From: Mauremys mutica
Taxonomy: Eukaryota > Chordata > Testudines > Geoemydidae
Assembly (NCBI RefSeq): GCF_020497125.1
Contig: NC_059082.1
Span: 62,264,948-62,328,947 of the forward strand
Direction of reading: 5' to 3'
Length of the DNA: 64,000 nt
In this document: in pieces, positions 37,094-47,799 of the stretch
Numbering within the stretch: position 1 is the stretch's first letter
Layout: the number at the start of each line of letters is the position of its first letter
Position numbers and translations under genes: made by a program
The notes under the pieces: generated by a model
The model's input: only the letters and a program-made list of their open reading frames with translations
Databases searched by the model: none
Told to the model about the DNA's origin: nothing

Positions 37094-37660
37094 TTATGCC
37101 AGTTTAGGCCCGTTGGCGCCCCCTGGCGGTGGAGTTGCAAGCGCTGGCGTCAGTGCTGGCGCTGGTTCTGCCGCTGGTTGCTTTTCCAGTTCCGGTCCTG
37201 GGACTGGATGTACTATGGCTGCTGTAGTTGTTGGCATGGGATCCGGTTCCACCACCTCTGTCTGGGTCTCTGGTAACACAGACAGGGTCCTGGTGGATGG
37301 CTCAGGAACAGGGATGGGAGTGCCTGCTTGTTTGGCCTGGCCGCGGGTGACCACTCCCCCCCTCTTGGCCAGCTGCACATGGTTGGCCAAGTCTTGCCCC
37401 AGTAGCATGGGGATGGAATAATTGTAATAGACAGCAAAAGTCCTTTTTCCTGACCAGTCCTTGTACTGGTCTTCAGGGATGCTGTACCCATGGCAGGTCC
37501 TTTTAACCTTTTTGAAGAAGGCCTCAGTGTCCTCACCTGCCATGTAGGTGGGAAATTTCTTGGGATGGGGAACAGTGCCTTCTGGTGCTGGCCACACCCC
37601 TCTGCAGTCAGTGAATTTTATGTGTGGCTTGCTGGTGTTGCTTTTTGGTGCTGGCCACAC
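37094..37660 (-). pseudogene. Gag start fused to protease-like end and Pro-rich linker
   Basis: The 188-codon frame contains PHPKKFPTYMAGEDTEAF, then KRTCHGYSIPEDQYKDW, resembling the beginning of a vertebrate Gypsy-type gag domain. It then jumps to SIPMLLGQDLANHVQLA, like the end of a retroviral-type protease, and GVVTRGQAKQ. A Pro/Thr/Glu-rich linker follows. Most of gag and the protease active site are missing at the junction. The same junction is found in the copy at 59065-59958, so it predates this insertion. Upstream, a 34-bp direct repeat (37583-37616 and 37646-37679) replaces the coiled-coil region that the other copy has. Confidence 0.75.
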
Positions 37661-38554
37661 CCCTTTGCAGTCAGGGAATTGGTTTCCCCAATTCCTAACC
37701 CTCTCTATTTCCGAGAGACTGAATAGAAAAGAAACAAAACCTTTTCATTTGCAAATGTGTAGTTGCTGTTTGCTGATATACTGAGAAGACCAAAGAAACT
37801 GGTTTGTCCTGTTTCTAGCACTTGCTAAGTACCTCACAGTGGGGGTCCTTTCTAACAAGCCTCCTAGAAAAACTTGCACCTCTTTCCTAGCTGTTTTTAA
37901 GCAGACAGAAAGAAAAAAAGGAGAAAAAAGAAAAGAAGAAGGAAAAAAATCCTTTTCTAACACAGCCTGTTAGAAACCTTATGCCTCAGCTAAACCCAGC
38001 TGAAAATCTGTTTCCAAAAAAACAATCTTCCTAATAAGCCCAGCTGAGCGGCTGGTGCTACTTAGTACCTGCAGAAAAGTGTAGTAAATCCTCTCAGAGA
38101 TTTGTATTCCCTGGCTCCAGAGGATTTGAAAAGACACAGGGAAAAAAAAATCTGGCTGGAGGGTTTCTGTCTCCCCCCCCCAAACCTGTTTTTCCTGTTG
38201 GATGGGAATGTACTTTGTCGAGCACTTCCCCCCACCTTAGGAATCCTGAGTGATACCTGATATCACAAAGGAAGGACACACCTCTAGGGAAGAGTTTTTC
38301 CTCAGCATAGCCAGCAGAGAAAAAAAAAACTGCTAACCCTGAAAACTGCTTCAAGAAAGAAAATCTGTTTCCCAACAAAGCCTGCTGGAAACTAAATTGC
38401 CTCCAGCCAATCTGGCTGAAACTGTAAACTGCCTCTGCTCTGAGTTGCTGTACTCAGCAGCCCAGCTGAAAGGCTGCTGCTAACAATACCCCTGAGAAAA
38501 ATCTGGTCTATTCCTCAGGGATTTCTCTCTGGGTCCGAAACACCACTGCCACCA

Positions 38555-39332
38555 TGTCAGGAGTCTACCCTCACTTGAAACTGGGCGGTTTCAAAGTGAG
38601 GACCCGCATGTCTTCCCCCACCCCAAAATCCTAGGGTAGGTCTCCCCTTCGGCTGCCACCACCCGGTCAATTCCGTGGGCCGGGACACCCCTGTTTCCCC
38701 CCTTGGGAACACAGATCAATTCACAGAGGAGGAACCTCCCCCCTCCTCCCTCTCTCCAGCCTGCTCTGGAGACAGAGGTGCCTGGATTCAAACGCCTTGA
38801 ATCTCACACACACAGGGAAGCAGCCCACTTCCCCCTCCCCTTCCCCTGAATTTCCCCAAGGGAAGGAATTAACCAAGTCCAAAGAAAAGAAAAGAATTTA
38901 TTAAAGAATAAAAAGAAAAATACAGAATCTCTATGAGCCCAAGCTGGACACTCATAGGGTATAACCTTATCAATCTCTGGAGAGAATCCCCTCTCCCCCT
39001 TTTCTCAGTAAAAGCAATATCAGCAAACAGGAATAAAGCATTTCCTTTAGCAAACACACAATTGCAAATATAGAAATCAAACCATAAGACTAATTCGCCT
39101 TTCTAATTAATACTCACTATTAATTAGTAGAAACTACTCCAGGAGAACTTGGAGGCATGACTGTCTTCTGTTAGATCCAAAACCAGTTCTCACCCAGACA
39201 AAGGCTTCCCTCCACAGAGATTTGAAAAAATCTTATCTCTGATTGGTCCTCTGGTCAGGTGGTCACCAGGTACTACATGTTAACCCTTTACAGGTAAAAG
39301 AGACCTTAACCCTTAACTATCTGTTTATGACA
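38555..39332 (-). repeat. 5' LTR of the young element
   Basis: 778 bases, the upstream LTR in the element's own direction, so it would hold the promoter. It is almost identical to the LTR at 35690-36465. Identical reading frames in both LTRs are shadows of this duplication. Confidence 0.93.
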
Positions 39333-39339
39333 GAGGTAT

Positions 39340-41785
39340 TATTAGAAATATGTTAGAATTAAATAAGGACCGACCCAGATTTTAGCTCAAAATTTGAACC
39401 TAGCCTAAGATCAATATCTCTTGCGTGGATAAAAAGGGGTTAATTTAATTTATTTTTTTTTAAATTGCATGTTAATAGGAATCTGAAACAGTGGGTGCTT
39501 ATCCGCAGCAGAACTGCTGTTCCTCTTGAGGTTGCCATCTTGCTAATGACTATGTGACTACCATGTGTAAGTGCCATGTGCTGTCTATTTTGCATAAGCT
39601 ACATTGAAGAACCATGTACTGTGTAATTTATGCATGAGGAGCAAGCACATATTTTCTGATTATGGGTTTACATATTGCCGTCCTTCTTTAATCTTCAAAC
39701 TCTGAGAACTGTTCATTTAAATATCTCATCTATATTTCTATTTCACCAGACATGCAAGTAAATCATGTCTGTATTCAAGAATTATGCAAAGAATCCACAT
39801 CAAGGCTCGCCCATAAAACTTCTGTCTAACTAGGTAGAGTTGAACACACAGTAAGGTTTAATTGGCCACTAAATCAATTTTATGCCTTTGTTGACTGAAT
39901 GATTTTTTAAAACATTACTGACTCTATTTAAAATATCTGTCCTTGTTATCCTAACAAACTTCTGATGCTACCATCTAGTGATTGAACTATGATGATGCAA
40001 TTTAATTTTCAGGCCAATGGATGGATGATAGAAATACTTAAAATGACTATAAAGGAGTGAAGTTGTAAGTCAGCAGAGCATTCAGATGAGATCTGATAGC
40101 TCATGGTTAAAAAAAAAAAAACCTAAGCAAATTACAGCAGTTATGGAGAATGAATAAAAAATGCGTTCCCTAAAATTATAAACCTCCCAACAATCAGATG
40201 TGGATAATCTTGATATGTACATCATATGCCAATCATCTGAGTCAACACTTTATAGAATGAGAATGCACCGGATGGCTACACTTCCAAGTAACAAATTACA
40301 TTGCAGTGCGGAATAGTGAATTATTTATCCATTGATATTCAAATAAGCTACTTCATTTGTATTAACCATTAATAATGGTTAACACTTACATAGAGCTTTC
40401 CATGTATCTATTTCATTTTGTTTGATCAGCACTCAGCTCAAACTTTAGGCAGCCTTGCTTTGAAGTTTTCAAACTGACAATATTTAATACAACACCTGAC
40501 GAGAAAGGCAGACCAATTAAATGTCTATCAGAAGGGCATCCTTACGGTGTCCAACCTTGGTGCTGACCAAGGAAAAGATGGAAGGTTAATATTGAGCAAG
40601 ACCTAAGAGCTCTTAATGTGAATTAACATCAGTGGTGAAAATGTGCCCTTGACAGAAAGATGTGGGGACAAATTATGAGACCGGTCAAGATCCTCAATCT
40701 TTTACAGAGCCAGGGAATTAATAATCCATAGCAGACTTAATGGACTGACCAAAGATATAATAAAGCTGACTCCCACCCACGCATGAAAACCCCAAACACA
40801 AAATGAATACGCAACACCCCGTTAACCCCTGCCTCTTTCCCAAAGGGCTTTAAGAAAGATGGGCTGTGATGTTGTGATATATGGATCAGTGATGGGAAAC
40901 AAATTCTAAAATTAAGACCCAGATCATACCAGGAGCTCCATGTTGCAGAGCTCCTGGCAGAATTGGAGCCTAGGTAATGAATAAAAGAAAATAATCTGGG
41001 CCAAATTTTGTGCCAACATACAGCCCTCCCTTGCAATGAGTACAGCTCAGCTGGAACAGAGAATGGAGCCCCGCTATCCAAGATGAACTGGTGCATGAGA
41101 ATATATTTCAGGGAGACAAATAATCTATGTTAATGTCAATTTGAGAAATATCATCATTACCTAACCAAGTTGCTCCCCAACAGGAAGGTTTATTTTCAGC
41201 TATCCATGTCAGTTTTTGAGGAAGCTGGATTTGGGGTTTCATGACCTGACATTTACTTTGTCTAATTTCTAGACTCATCATAGCAAGAGACATTGGAGCT
41301 TGAATATCCAAGAATTATTGTAGTGTTTGCTCAGTAGCTTTATACAGTGAAATTAAAGCAGAGGAGAATTTGTGAAATTTTACAAGAGCTCTGTAGTTTC
41401 TTGCCAAGAAGCATCTCTTAGACACTTTCAATGCCCAGGTGACAACTTCTCCACTTGCTAGTTCAGTACTCTCTGTTTGCTGAGCATCCCCTGCTAGCAA
41501 TTGCTAAGTTCAATGGTCAGTATTGACTACTTTCTCCATTTAATGAGTACAGTAGAACTGAAGTCAGTTATAGCTCCTTGAGCAGCCTAGACATAGGTTA
41601 CAGCACTTGGGCTGCTCCAAATTGTGCCAGTACTTATTGACCCATAAGGACTATATACCAGCTGAACATCATGCTCCAGCCAATCTCTCTCTCCAACCCT
41701 AACATGTCCACACGCATGGCTGAGGAGAAGTGTAGGCGCCACCACTCCTGACTATGTGTGAGGTAGATTCCCCTGTAAGAGACTG
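39340..41785. other. Gene-free stretch, nothing recognised
   Basis: No gene or clear element. The 119-codon minus frame at 40737-41096 has no recognisable domain. Confidence 0.45.
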
Positions 41786-41791
41786 AGAGGG

Positions 41792-42131
41792 CAGTGGTTC
41801 TCAACCAGGAGTTCAGGGCCCTCTGTGGAGCCATAAGCAGGTTTCAGGGGCCAACATTAGACTCGCTGGGATCCAGAGTAGGAGCCCCATTGCATGGGGC
41901 TGAAGCCCAGGGCCCTGAGCCCCGCCACCCAGGGCTGAAGCTGAAGCCTGAGCAATGTAGCTTTGGTGGAGCCCTGCAGCATGGGGCCCCAGGCAATTGC
42001 CCTGGTAGCTACCCTTTAATGCTGGCCCTGGCTTTTATAAGCAGAAAACCAGCTATTGTGGCACAGGTGGGCTATGGAGTTTTTATAGCATGTTGAGGCG
42101 ACCTCAGAAAGAAAAAGGTTGAGAACCTCTG
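41792..42131. mobile_element. hAT-type non-autonomous transposon
   Basis: The termini CAGTGGTTCTCAACC and GGTTGAGAACCTCTG are inverted repeats of 15 bases with one mismatch, of the form seen in hAT-Charlie-like elements. The interior is GC-rich (GGGCTGAAGCCCAGGGCCC). No clear 8-bp duplication was found (TGAGAGGG against TGCCTCCT). There is no transposase frame. Confidence 0.8.
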
Positions 42132-42295
42132 TGCCTCCTGAGCTGCAGCTCCTAAGAAGCACAGATCAGAATCTACCTGATTAAAAAAATAACTACCGGG
42201 ATTAACTTCTGCACATCAATTTGCCTTGTACTAGTGTAAGATTGAAAAATAGCTGAATGAACTACAGCTCTATATTGGATAGCAATTATCTAGGT

Positions 42296-42522
42296 CAGTA
42301 GTTCTCAGACTTTTGTACTGGTGACCCCTTTCACATAGCAAACCTCTGAGTGCACACACCCCCCCGCCCCTTGTAAATTAAAAACACTTTAAAATATATT
42401 TAACACCATTATAAATGCTGGAGGCAAAGCGGGGTTTGGGGTGGAGGCTGACAGCTCGTGACCCCCCCATGTAATAACCTCACGACCCCTGAGGGGTCCC
42501 AACCCCAGTCTGAGAACCCCTG
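42296..42522. mobile_element. hAT-type non-autonomous transposon
   Basis: The ends CAGTAGTTCTCAGACT and AGTCTGAGAACCCCTG are inverted repeats. The flanks ATCTAGGT (42288-42295) and ATCTAGGG (42523-42530) form an 8-bp duplication with one mismatch. The body contains TGGTGACCCCTTTCACATAG and CTCACGACCCCTGAGGGGTC, a common sauropsid hAT layout. At 227 bp it is non-coding. Confidence 0.9.
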
Positions 42523-42534
42523 ATCTAGGGTCCA

Positions 42535-45500
42535 ACATGAGCCCAAGGTCCCCTTTAAGAAGTTTATTCCATCAAAATATAAACCAGACATGATCCCACT
42601 TAACCTCCATGTTTGGGATTAATCAGTAGGAAATCTGTGTTACCCTGATTCAGGCAAAGATCATATGCAAGACTGAATTTCCAGACAATATTGTCATTCT
42701 AGAATCTAATATAAAGGAGACGTAGCTCCTCTGTTATCTGCGCTATGAAGGAAGCTAAAATCATGCTACCTTGTAATCTCCCTTAGTAGCAGCCTAAGAA
42801 TACTGGAAACAATTTAACACAAACCAGAACTCTAAAAAACCCCATAAGACATGACAGCCCAGGCACGGCTATGGTTGTCTAAGTAATTATGAGCTGCAAT
42901 CTTTGAGAGAGAGAGCACTCAGCCAACCTGACATTAAGAAGTTCAGTTGTATGCCTTTCGCTGAACTGGTAAAATTCCATAGTTCAAAATGTAAGAGGTT
43001 GCCAAAAATGCCTACTCGACTAAGTATGGTTCAGGGGGGTCTTCTGTCAGGATTAACAAGGAAATTGTTACAGATTCTGGCCATGACATTCACCATAGGG
43101 GAGGAACAAATAACCACAGAATTGATCATCATCAAATTCTGGTGATGATCAGGTGTGCCTGTAGTTTGGCTGCTTCACTTAAGCATTTTATTTAGCAGGG
43201 TGATATTGAGCCAATGACACAATAACTGACGCTTCAAACACTTTGTATCGTTTATTTTTAAATATTCTCTAAGAAACTTTAAATCTGTAGGGACTGTAAT
43301 TCTGTAAATACATGGGGTCTGATCTCCACCTCCCAAAGCTGTTCACAACACTGATGCATGGATTAACAGAGTATAGGAACTCAAACAAACAAAAACTGGA
43401 AAGGCCAATGTCCCACTATGACAATATGGGGTAAAAAAATCTCTGACTACCTCAGCTGTATTTTTGCAGCATTTTGTATGTATAGTCAGGGAACTGATTT
43501 GCATTTACATTAAGGGCCCTTTACACCACTCTGGCAGTGAAAAGTGCCTTTAAATTGGGTGTAACTGTAAATGTAACTCACACACCCTTTACACTGCTGA
43601 AGGGGTGTTAATGGACCTTAGTGTGAATGAGACAGAGACATCCTCCCACCCCCAGTTTGAACCTGTACTCTTCCCCGAGGCCAGATTCTCCTCTCACTTA
43701 CGTTGGTTTTATGTTGTTATTAATCCATTAGTTTCAATGGAGTTCTCAAGTGAAAGTGGCAGCAGAACCGTGCACATAATATCTGACACTAGTTTCCAAA
43801 GAGATATATTTACTAATTTTCAGGCACTAACTGCAAACTGTAGAAGCAGGAAAATATTCTCACTAACAGTAACAGTGTATGTTTTTCCTACTCTTTCTAT
43901 TGTCTGCCTAAGTAAATCATTGCTTCTCACTGGAGTAAGGTGCATAATAGGTGGGCCCAGGAGAGGATGGGGGAATCTGGACTATGTTTAGGCACAGCTT
44001 CAGAATTCAAGTCTCAAGTTGATGCTGAATCAGGGCTAGGAGTTGGAACCATAATGGAAGGTAGTGAAATTTTGTGAGCTGCCTCCTCAAGGTTCCTGCT
44101 ATCTTGCAGGTTGAAATTTCAATAGATCAGCTATTCTGATTTCAGCCTTATTCAGAATCAGACAATAGACCTGTGAGTTCTGAATCTGCTCTGGAACCAC
44201 ATCTGTGGGGTGTGGTTTGGGATCCAGGGAATCAACCCCCCACATGAGAAAAGGGGCAGATTCAGTGTTCCAAGTCCAGTTTCAGCCCATTAGTAATTAC
44301 CATGGCTTAGATTGAGCTTTTACAGTACAGCCATGGGACAGGGGAAGAGCTGCCCCACCAGAGAGCGAGCTCAGAAATGGATTGTACTTCTGAGAATCCC
44401 TCCCCAAGTTCTAATGTGCACAAGAGCTTTCCAGGCCATTCTTCTTGATGATTTAGCCTGCTTCCGATTGGCCTGGTCTGTGGCCAGGGGGTGGGAACAC
44501 TGCCATACCTCAGTCCCAACCCATTTTGAGGGAGCCAACTGAACTCCTCTGAGCACAGAGACTGGAACTGTAGCTGGCCTTTATGCAGGCCACACAAAGA
44601 GGGGCCCTGTGCACTTCTTCTTTCTTACCCGACCCCATAAAGGCTAGTCACAGCCTGTTCCTAATGATCATGTGAAAGTCACTTACTGTGTGTCCCTCAG
44701 CATAGAGATTTAGGATGTGAGTCAAGTTAATACCTGGGAAAGCACTTTAAATTGGTGACCTTAACACTACTGACAGTCCCAGTGACAACACCATATGTGT
44801 CGCAGTAACTAATCATATTTCTTTCTCTGCTTGATTTTTAGGAAAATGGGACAAATGTTAACCTGGGCTATTGAAAATGCTTGGGCAGATCACACTACTG
44901 CATTTATAGGCTTTGTTTTTGGACTTCTTCTCTGATGCACTCTTCTGAAGTACACGTTCCATCATCACCTTAGTATGTTTAAGCTGCCAGCTGTCTGAAC
45001 TCTGCAGTCTGATGAGGTACCCTGCAGTCTTTACGTCTAACACTGATCATCATTTTCAAAAGCCTGCTCCACTAAATAATAGATGAAAGAGAAGGAGAAT
45101 GGTCTGGTTGCATTTCTTAGTGCTTGAGATGTTGGAACAATATGTTTTAAACTATCGGGATGAGGCGGGTGTTGAAATGAGATGGAATAAAAGAACGCGG
45201 GAAGGCAGAAAAGAAGCAGAGGTAGGCAATCAAAAATTTGGGGAAGAAGAGAGGGGAGAGGGAAATTTGGATTGGATATTTTGGAAAAGATTAATTTGCA
45301 TCAATATACCTGGGTTTCTTGGCAATGCATAACTAGGGGTTTGCAATTCAGCAGGCTCACCTGAATGGACTAGGTAACTTCAGGATAAATCCAGATCTTC
45401 CTAAGGCATTGCAGCATTACTCCATCCCACTTCCCTTTTCTATTCAGTATGGGTGTTGTCACCAATTACCCATGTGGTATTCCAAGTTGCTAGGAGTTTT

Positions 45501-45560
45501 TTGAGTGAATGCATTCCTACTGGGTATTAAGGTAGTTACCAACTTTTCTGAACTTGTCTC
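42535..45560. other. Gene-free stretch with worn palindromic repeat traces
   Basis: GCATTTACATTAAGGGCCC (43500-43519) matches 12915-12935. GGCCAGATTCTCCTCTCACTT (43680-43700) with TTTCAATGGAGTTCTC (43732-43747) resembles the half-palindrome family noted elsewhere. The frames at 43605-43991 and 44307-44597 have no domain. Confidence 0.45.
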
Positions 45561-46152
45561 CTCTGAGGGTACGTCTACACTACGGGACTATTCCGAATTT
45601 GCATAAACCGGTTTTGTAAAACAGATTTTATAAAATCGAGTGCGCGCGGCCACACTAAACACATTAAATCGGTGGTGTGCGTCCATGGTCCGAGGCTAGC
45701 GTCGATTTCTGGAGCGTTGCACTGTGGGTAGCTATTCCCTAGCTATCCCATAGTTCCCGCAGCCTCCCCCGCCCCTTGGAACTTCCGGGTTGAGATCCCA
45801 GTGCCTGATGGGGCAAAAATCATTGTCGCGGGTGGTTCTGGGTAAATGTCGTCAGTCACTCCTTCGTCTGGGAAAGCAACGGCAGACAAGCATTTCGCGC
45901 CTTTTTCCCCTGGATTGCCCTGGCAGATGCCATAGCATGGCAATCATGGAGCTTTTTTTGCCGTTTGTGACTCTCACCGTATGTGTACTAGATGCCGCTC
46001 ACACAGGCAATTCAGCAGCGCTACACAGAAGCATGCTTTTGCTTTTGCATGACAGCAGAGATGGTTACTAGCCATATTGCACCATCCAAACCCTTCCATA
46101 AATTGGAACTGAGGATGATCATGGCTACCAGTCCTTTTGTACCATTTGCTGC

Positions 46153-46286
46153 TAGTGCCCCTGGTCAATCAGCCAGGGGCGCAAAAGCCAAGAGTGGTTA
46201 CTAGCCATATTGTACCTTCCATCGTTTTGTACCATTGGCTGCTGTCATAAGTGCCCCTGGCCGATCAGCCAGGGGCGCAAAAGCAA
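46153..46286. repeat. Twin hairpin repeat inside the Harbinger-type element
   Basis: A segment reading GTGCCCCTGG...CCAGGGGCGCAAAAGC occurs at 46155-46188 and again at 46251-46284, 96 bases apart. Each copy can fold: CCCCTGG pairs with CCAGGGG across an 8-base loop containing GATCAG or AATCAG. Confidence 0.8.
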
Positions 46287-46793
46287 AAATTGGGAATGAC
46301 TCCCTGAGTCAATCCCTCCTTTTTGGTATCTAAAAATAGAATCAGTGCTGCCTAATATAGGCAAGTGTGCTAGAGAACCACCTGCTCTGTGTCAGAGCCC
46401 GCAGAAATTATTATCTGTATGCTATTCACAGGGGGTGCTCCTGTAACAACCCCACCTGTTGATTCCGTTCTTCCCCCAGCCTTTCTTGGCTACCGTAGCA
46501 TTGTCCCCCCACTTGTGTGATGAATTAATAAAGAATGCAGGAATAAGACACACTGACTTGTTAGTGAGAAATGAGTGGAAGGCAGCCTCCAGCTGCTATG
46601 ATAGTCCAGACAGGACATTAAGCAGTGTGTAGGAGAGAAGCCCAGCATCCCACTGCTAGTCCAGGGGCAACTGAATCTTTTCTTTACACATGAAGGGTGG
46701 GGGCTGATGGAGCTCAGCCCCCTGTTGCTATGATGAGGATGGTTACCAGCCATATTGCACCATCCATCCACCAGAAAAAATTAGGGCCAATAG

Positions 46794-46931
46794 GCTGATG
46801 ACAAGGATGGTTACCAGTCCTTTTGTACCATCAGCTGAGGCTGATGATGAGGATGGATTTCCATCTTTTTGCACGATCAGCTTATGCTGATGATGAGGAT
46901 GGATTTCCATCATTTTGTACCATCAGCCGCC
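46794..46931. repeat. 46-bp tandem repeat inside the Harbinger-type element
   Basis: Three units start at 46794, 46840 and 46886, each opening GCTGATGA and holding GGATGG and TTTTG(T/C)AC(C/G)ATCAGC. A further, more diverged unit lies just upstream at about 46729. GGATGGATTTCCATC within units two and three is itself self-complementary. Confidence 0.85.
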
Positions 46932-47799
46932 CATGACGGGGGGGGAGCAAGGATGTTGGTGTTGAGTGCTGCACTATCGCGTCTATCTGCAGCATTCAGT
47001 AAAGATAGGGTGACATGTAAAAGAGTCAGAGGATTGTTTTACCTTTCGCTTCTGGGGGTGGGTGGGGGGTGGGTGAGTAGATTGCCAAGCTATGCCCTGA
47101 CCCGCGGGCACTGTGTTTGACCCTAGAAGCATTTGGAGCTCAGCCAAGAATGCAAATAATTTTAGGAGGCTGCAGGAACTGTGGGATAGCTTCAGTCCTC
47201 CAGTCCATGCGCATCCATTTGATTCTTTGGCTTTCCGTTACGCTTGTCACGCTGCAGTGCGCTGAGTCCCTGCTATGGCGTCTGTCTGGAGATTTTTAAA
47301 AAAGGATTCTGAATTTCATCTTCTGTAACGGAGCGCTGATAGAACGGATAGAACGGATTTGCCTGCCCTTACAGCGATCACATCCGCATGGTCCATGCGG
47401 GAGCTCTTTTTTTTATTTTGATTTCGGACTGCATCGCCACCCGTGCTGATCGGAGCTCCACGCTGGGCAAACAGGAAATATTCAAAAGTTCGCGGGGCTT
47501 TTCCTGTTTACCTGGCCAGTGCATCCGAGTTGAGAATGCTGTCCAGAGCGGTCAGTGGTGCACTGTGGGATAGCTCCCGGAGGCCAATACCGTTGATTGC
47601 GGCCACACTAACCCTATTCCGATATGTTAATACCGATATTAGCGCTACTCCTCTCGTCGGGCAGGAGTACAGAAACCGATTTAAAGAGCCATTAAAATCG
47701 ATATAAGGTGCCTCCTAGTGTGGACGGTTGTGGCGTTAAATCGGTTTTAGGCTCCTAAAACCGATTTAAACGCCTAGTGTAGACCAGGCCTGAGACACT

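Larger units (their letters stand above)
35690..39332 (-). mobile_element. Young, internally deleted LTR retrotransposon (Gypsy-like)
   Basis: Two LTRs (35690-36465 and 38555-39332) bound a 2.1-kb interior. A perfect 5-bp duplication GAGGT flanks the whole (35685-35689 and 39333-39337). LTRs run TGTCAGG...TTATGACA on the plus strand, with inverted TGTCA/TGACA ends. On the minus strand a primer-binding-like TGGTGGCAGTGG begins exactly at the inner edge of the 5' LTR (38554). A purine tract (GATTTGGGGGGCG) ends exactly at the 3' LTR (36466). The interior keeps a gag start, a protease-like end, a Pro-rich linker and an integrase zinc-finger remnant, but no reverse transcriptase or RNase H, so it cannot move alone. 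The element is kin to 57899-60094. Confidence 0.93.
45567..47790. mobile_element. Harbinger-type non-autonomous transposon, 2.2 kb
   Basis: The element begins GGGTACGTCTACACTA and ends TAGTGTAGACCAGGCC, whose complement shares GTCTACACTA. A 3-bp duplication TGA flanks it (45564-45566 and 47791-47793). The short duplication, G-rich ends and terminal motif fit PIF/Harbinger. ACCGATTTAAACG and AAATCGGT sub-repeats near both ends strengthen the inverted structure. No transposase or Myb-like frame is visible; frames up to 93 codons are on conflicting strands. The middle carries hairpin-forming and 46-bp tandem repeats. Confidence 0.85.

Noticed and set aside
46794..46931. CRISPR-like spaced repeats
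   Set aside because: Units are directly adjacent with a 46-base period and no unique spacers, and they sit inside a eukaryotic DNA transposon.
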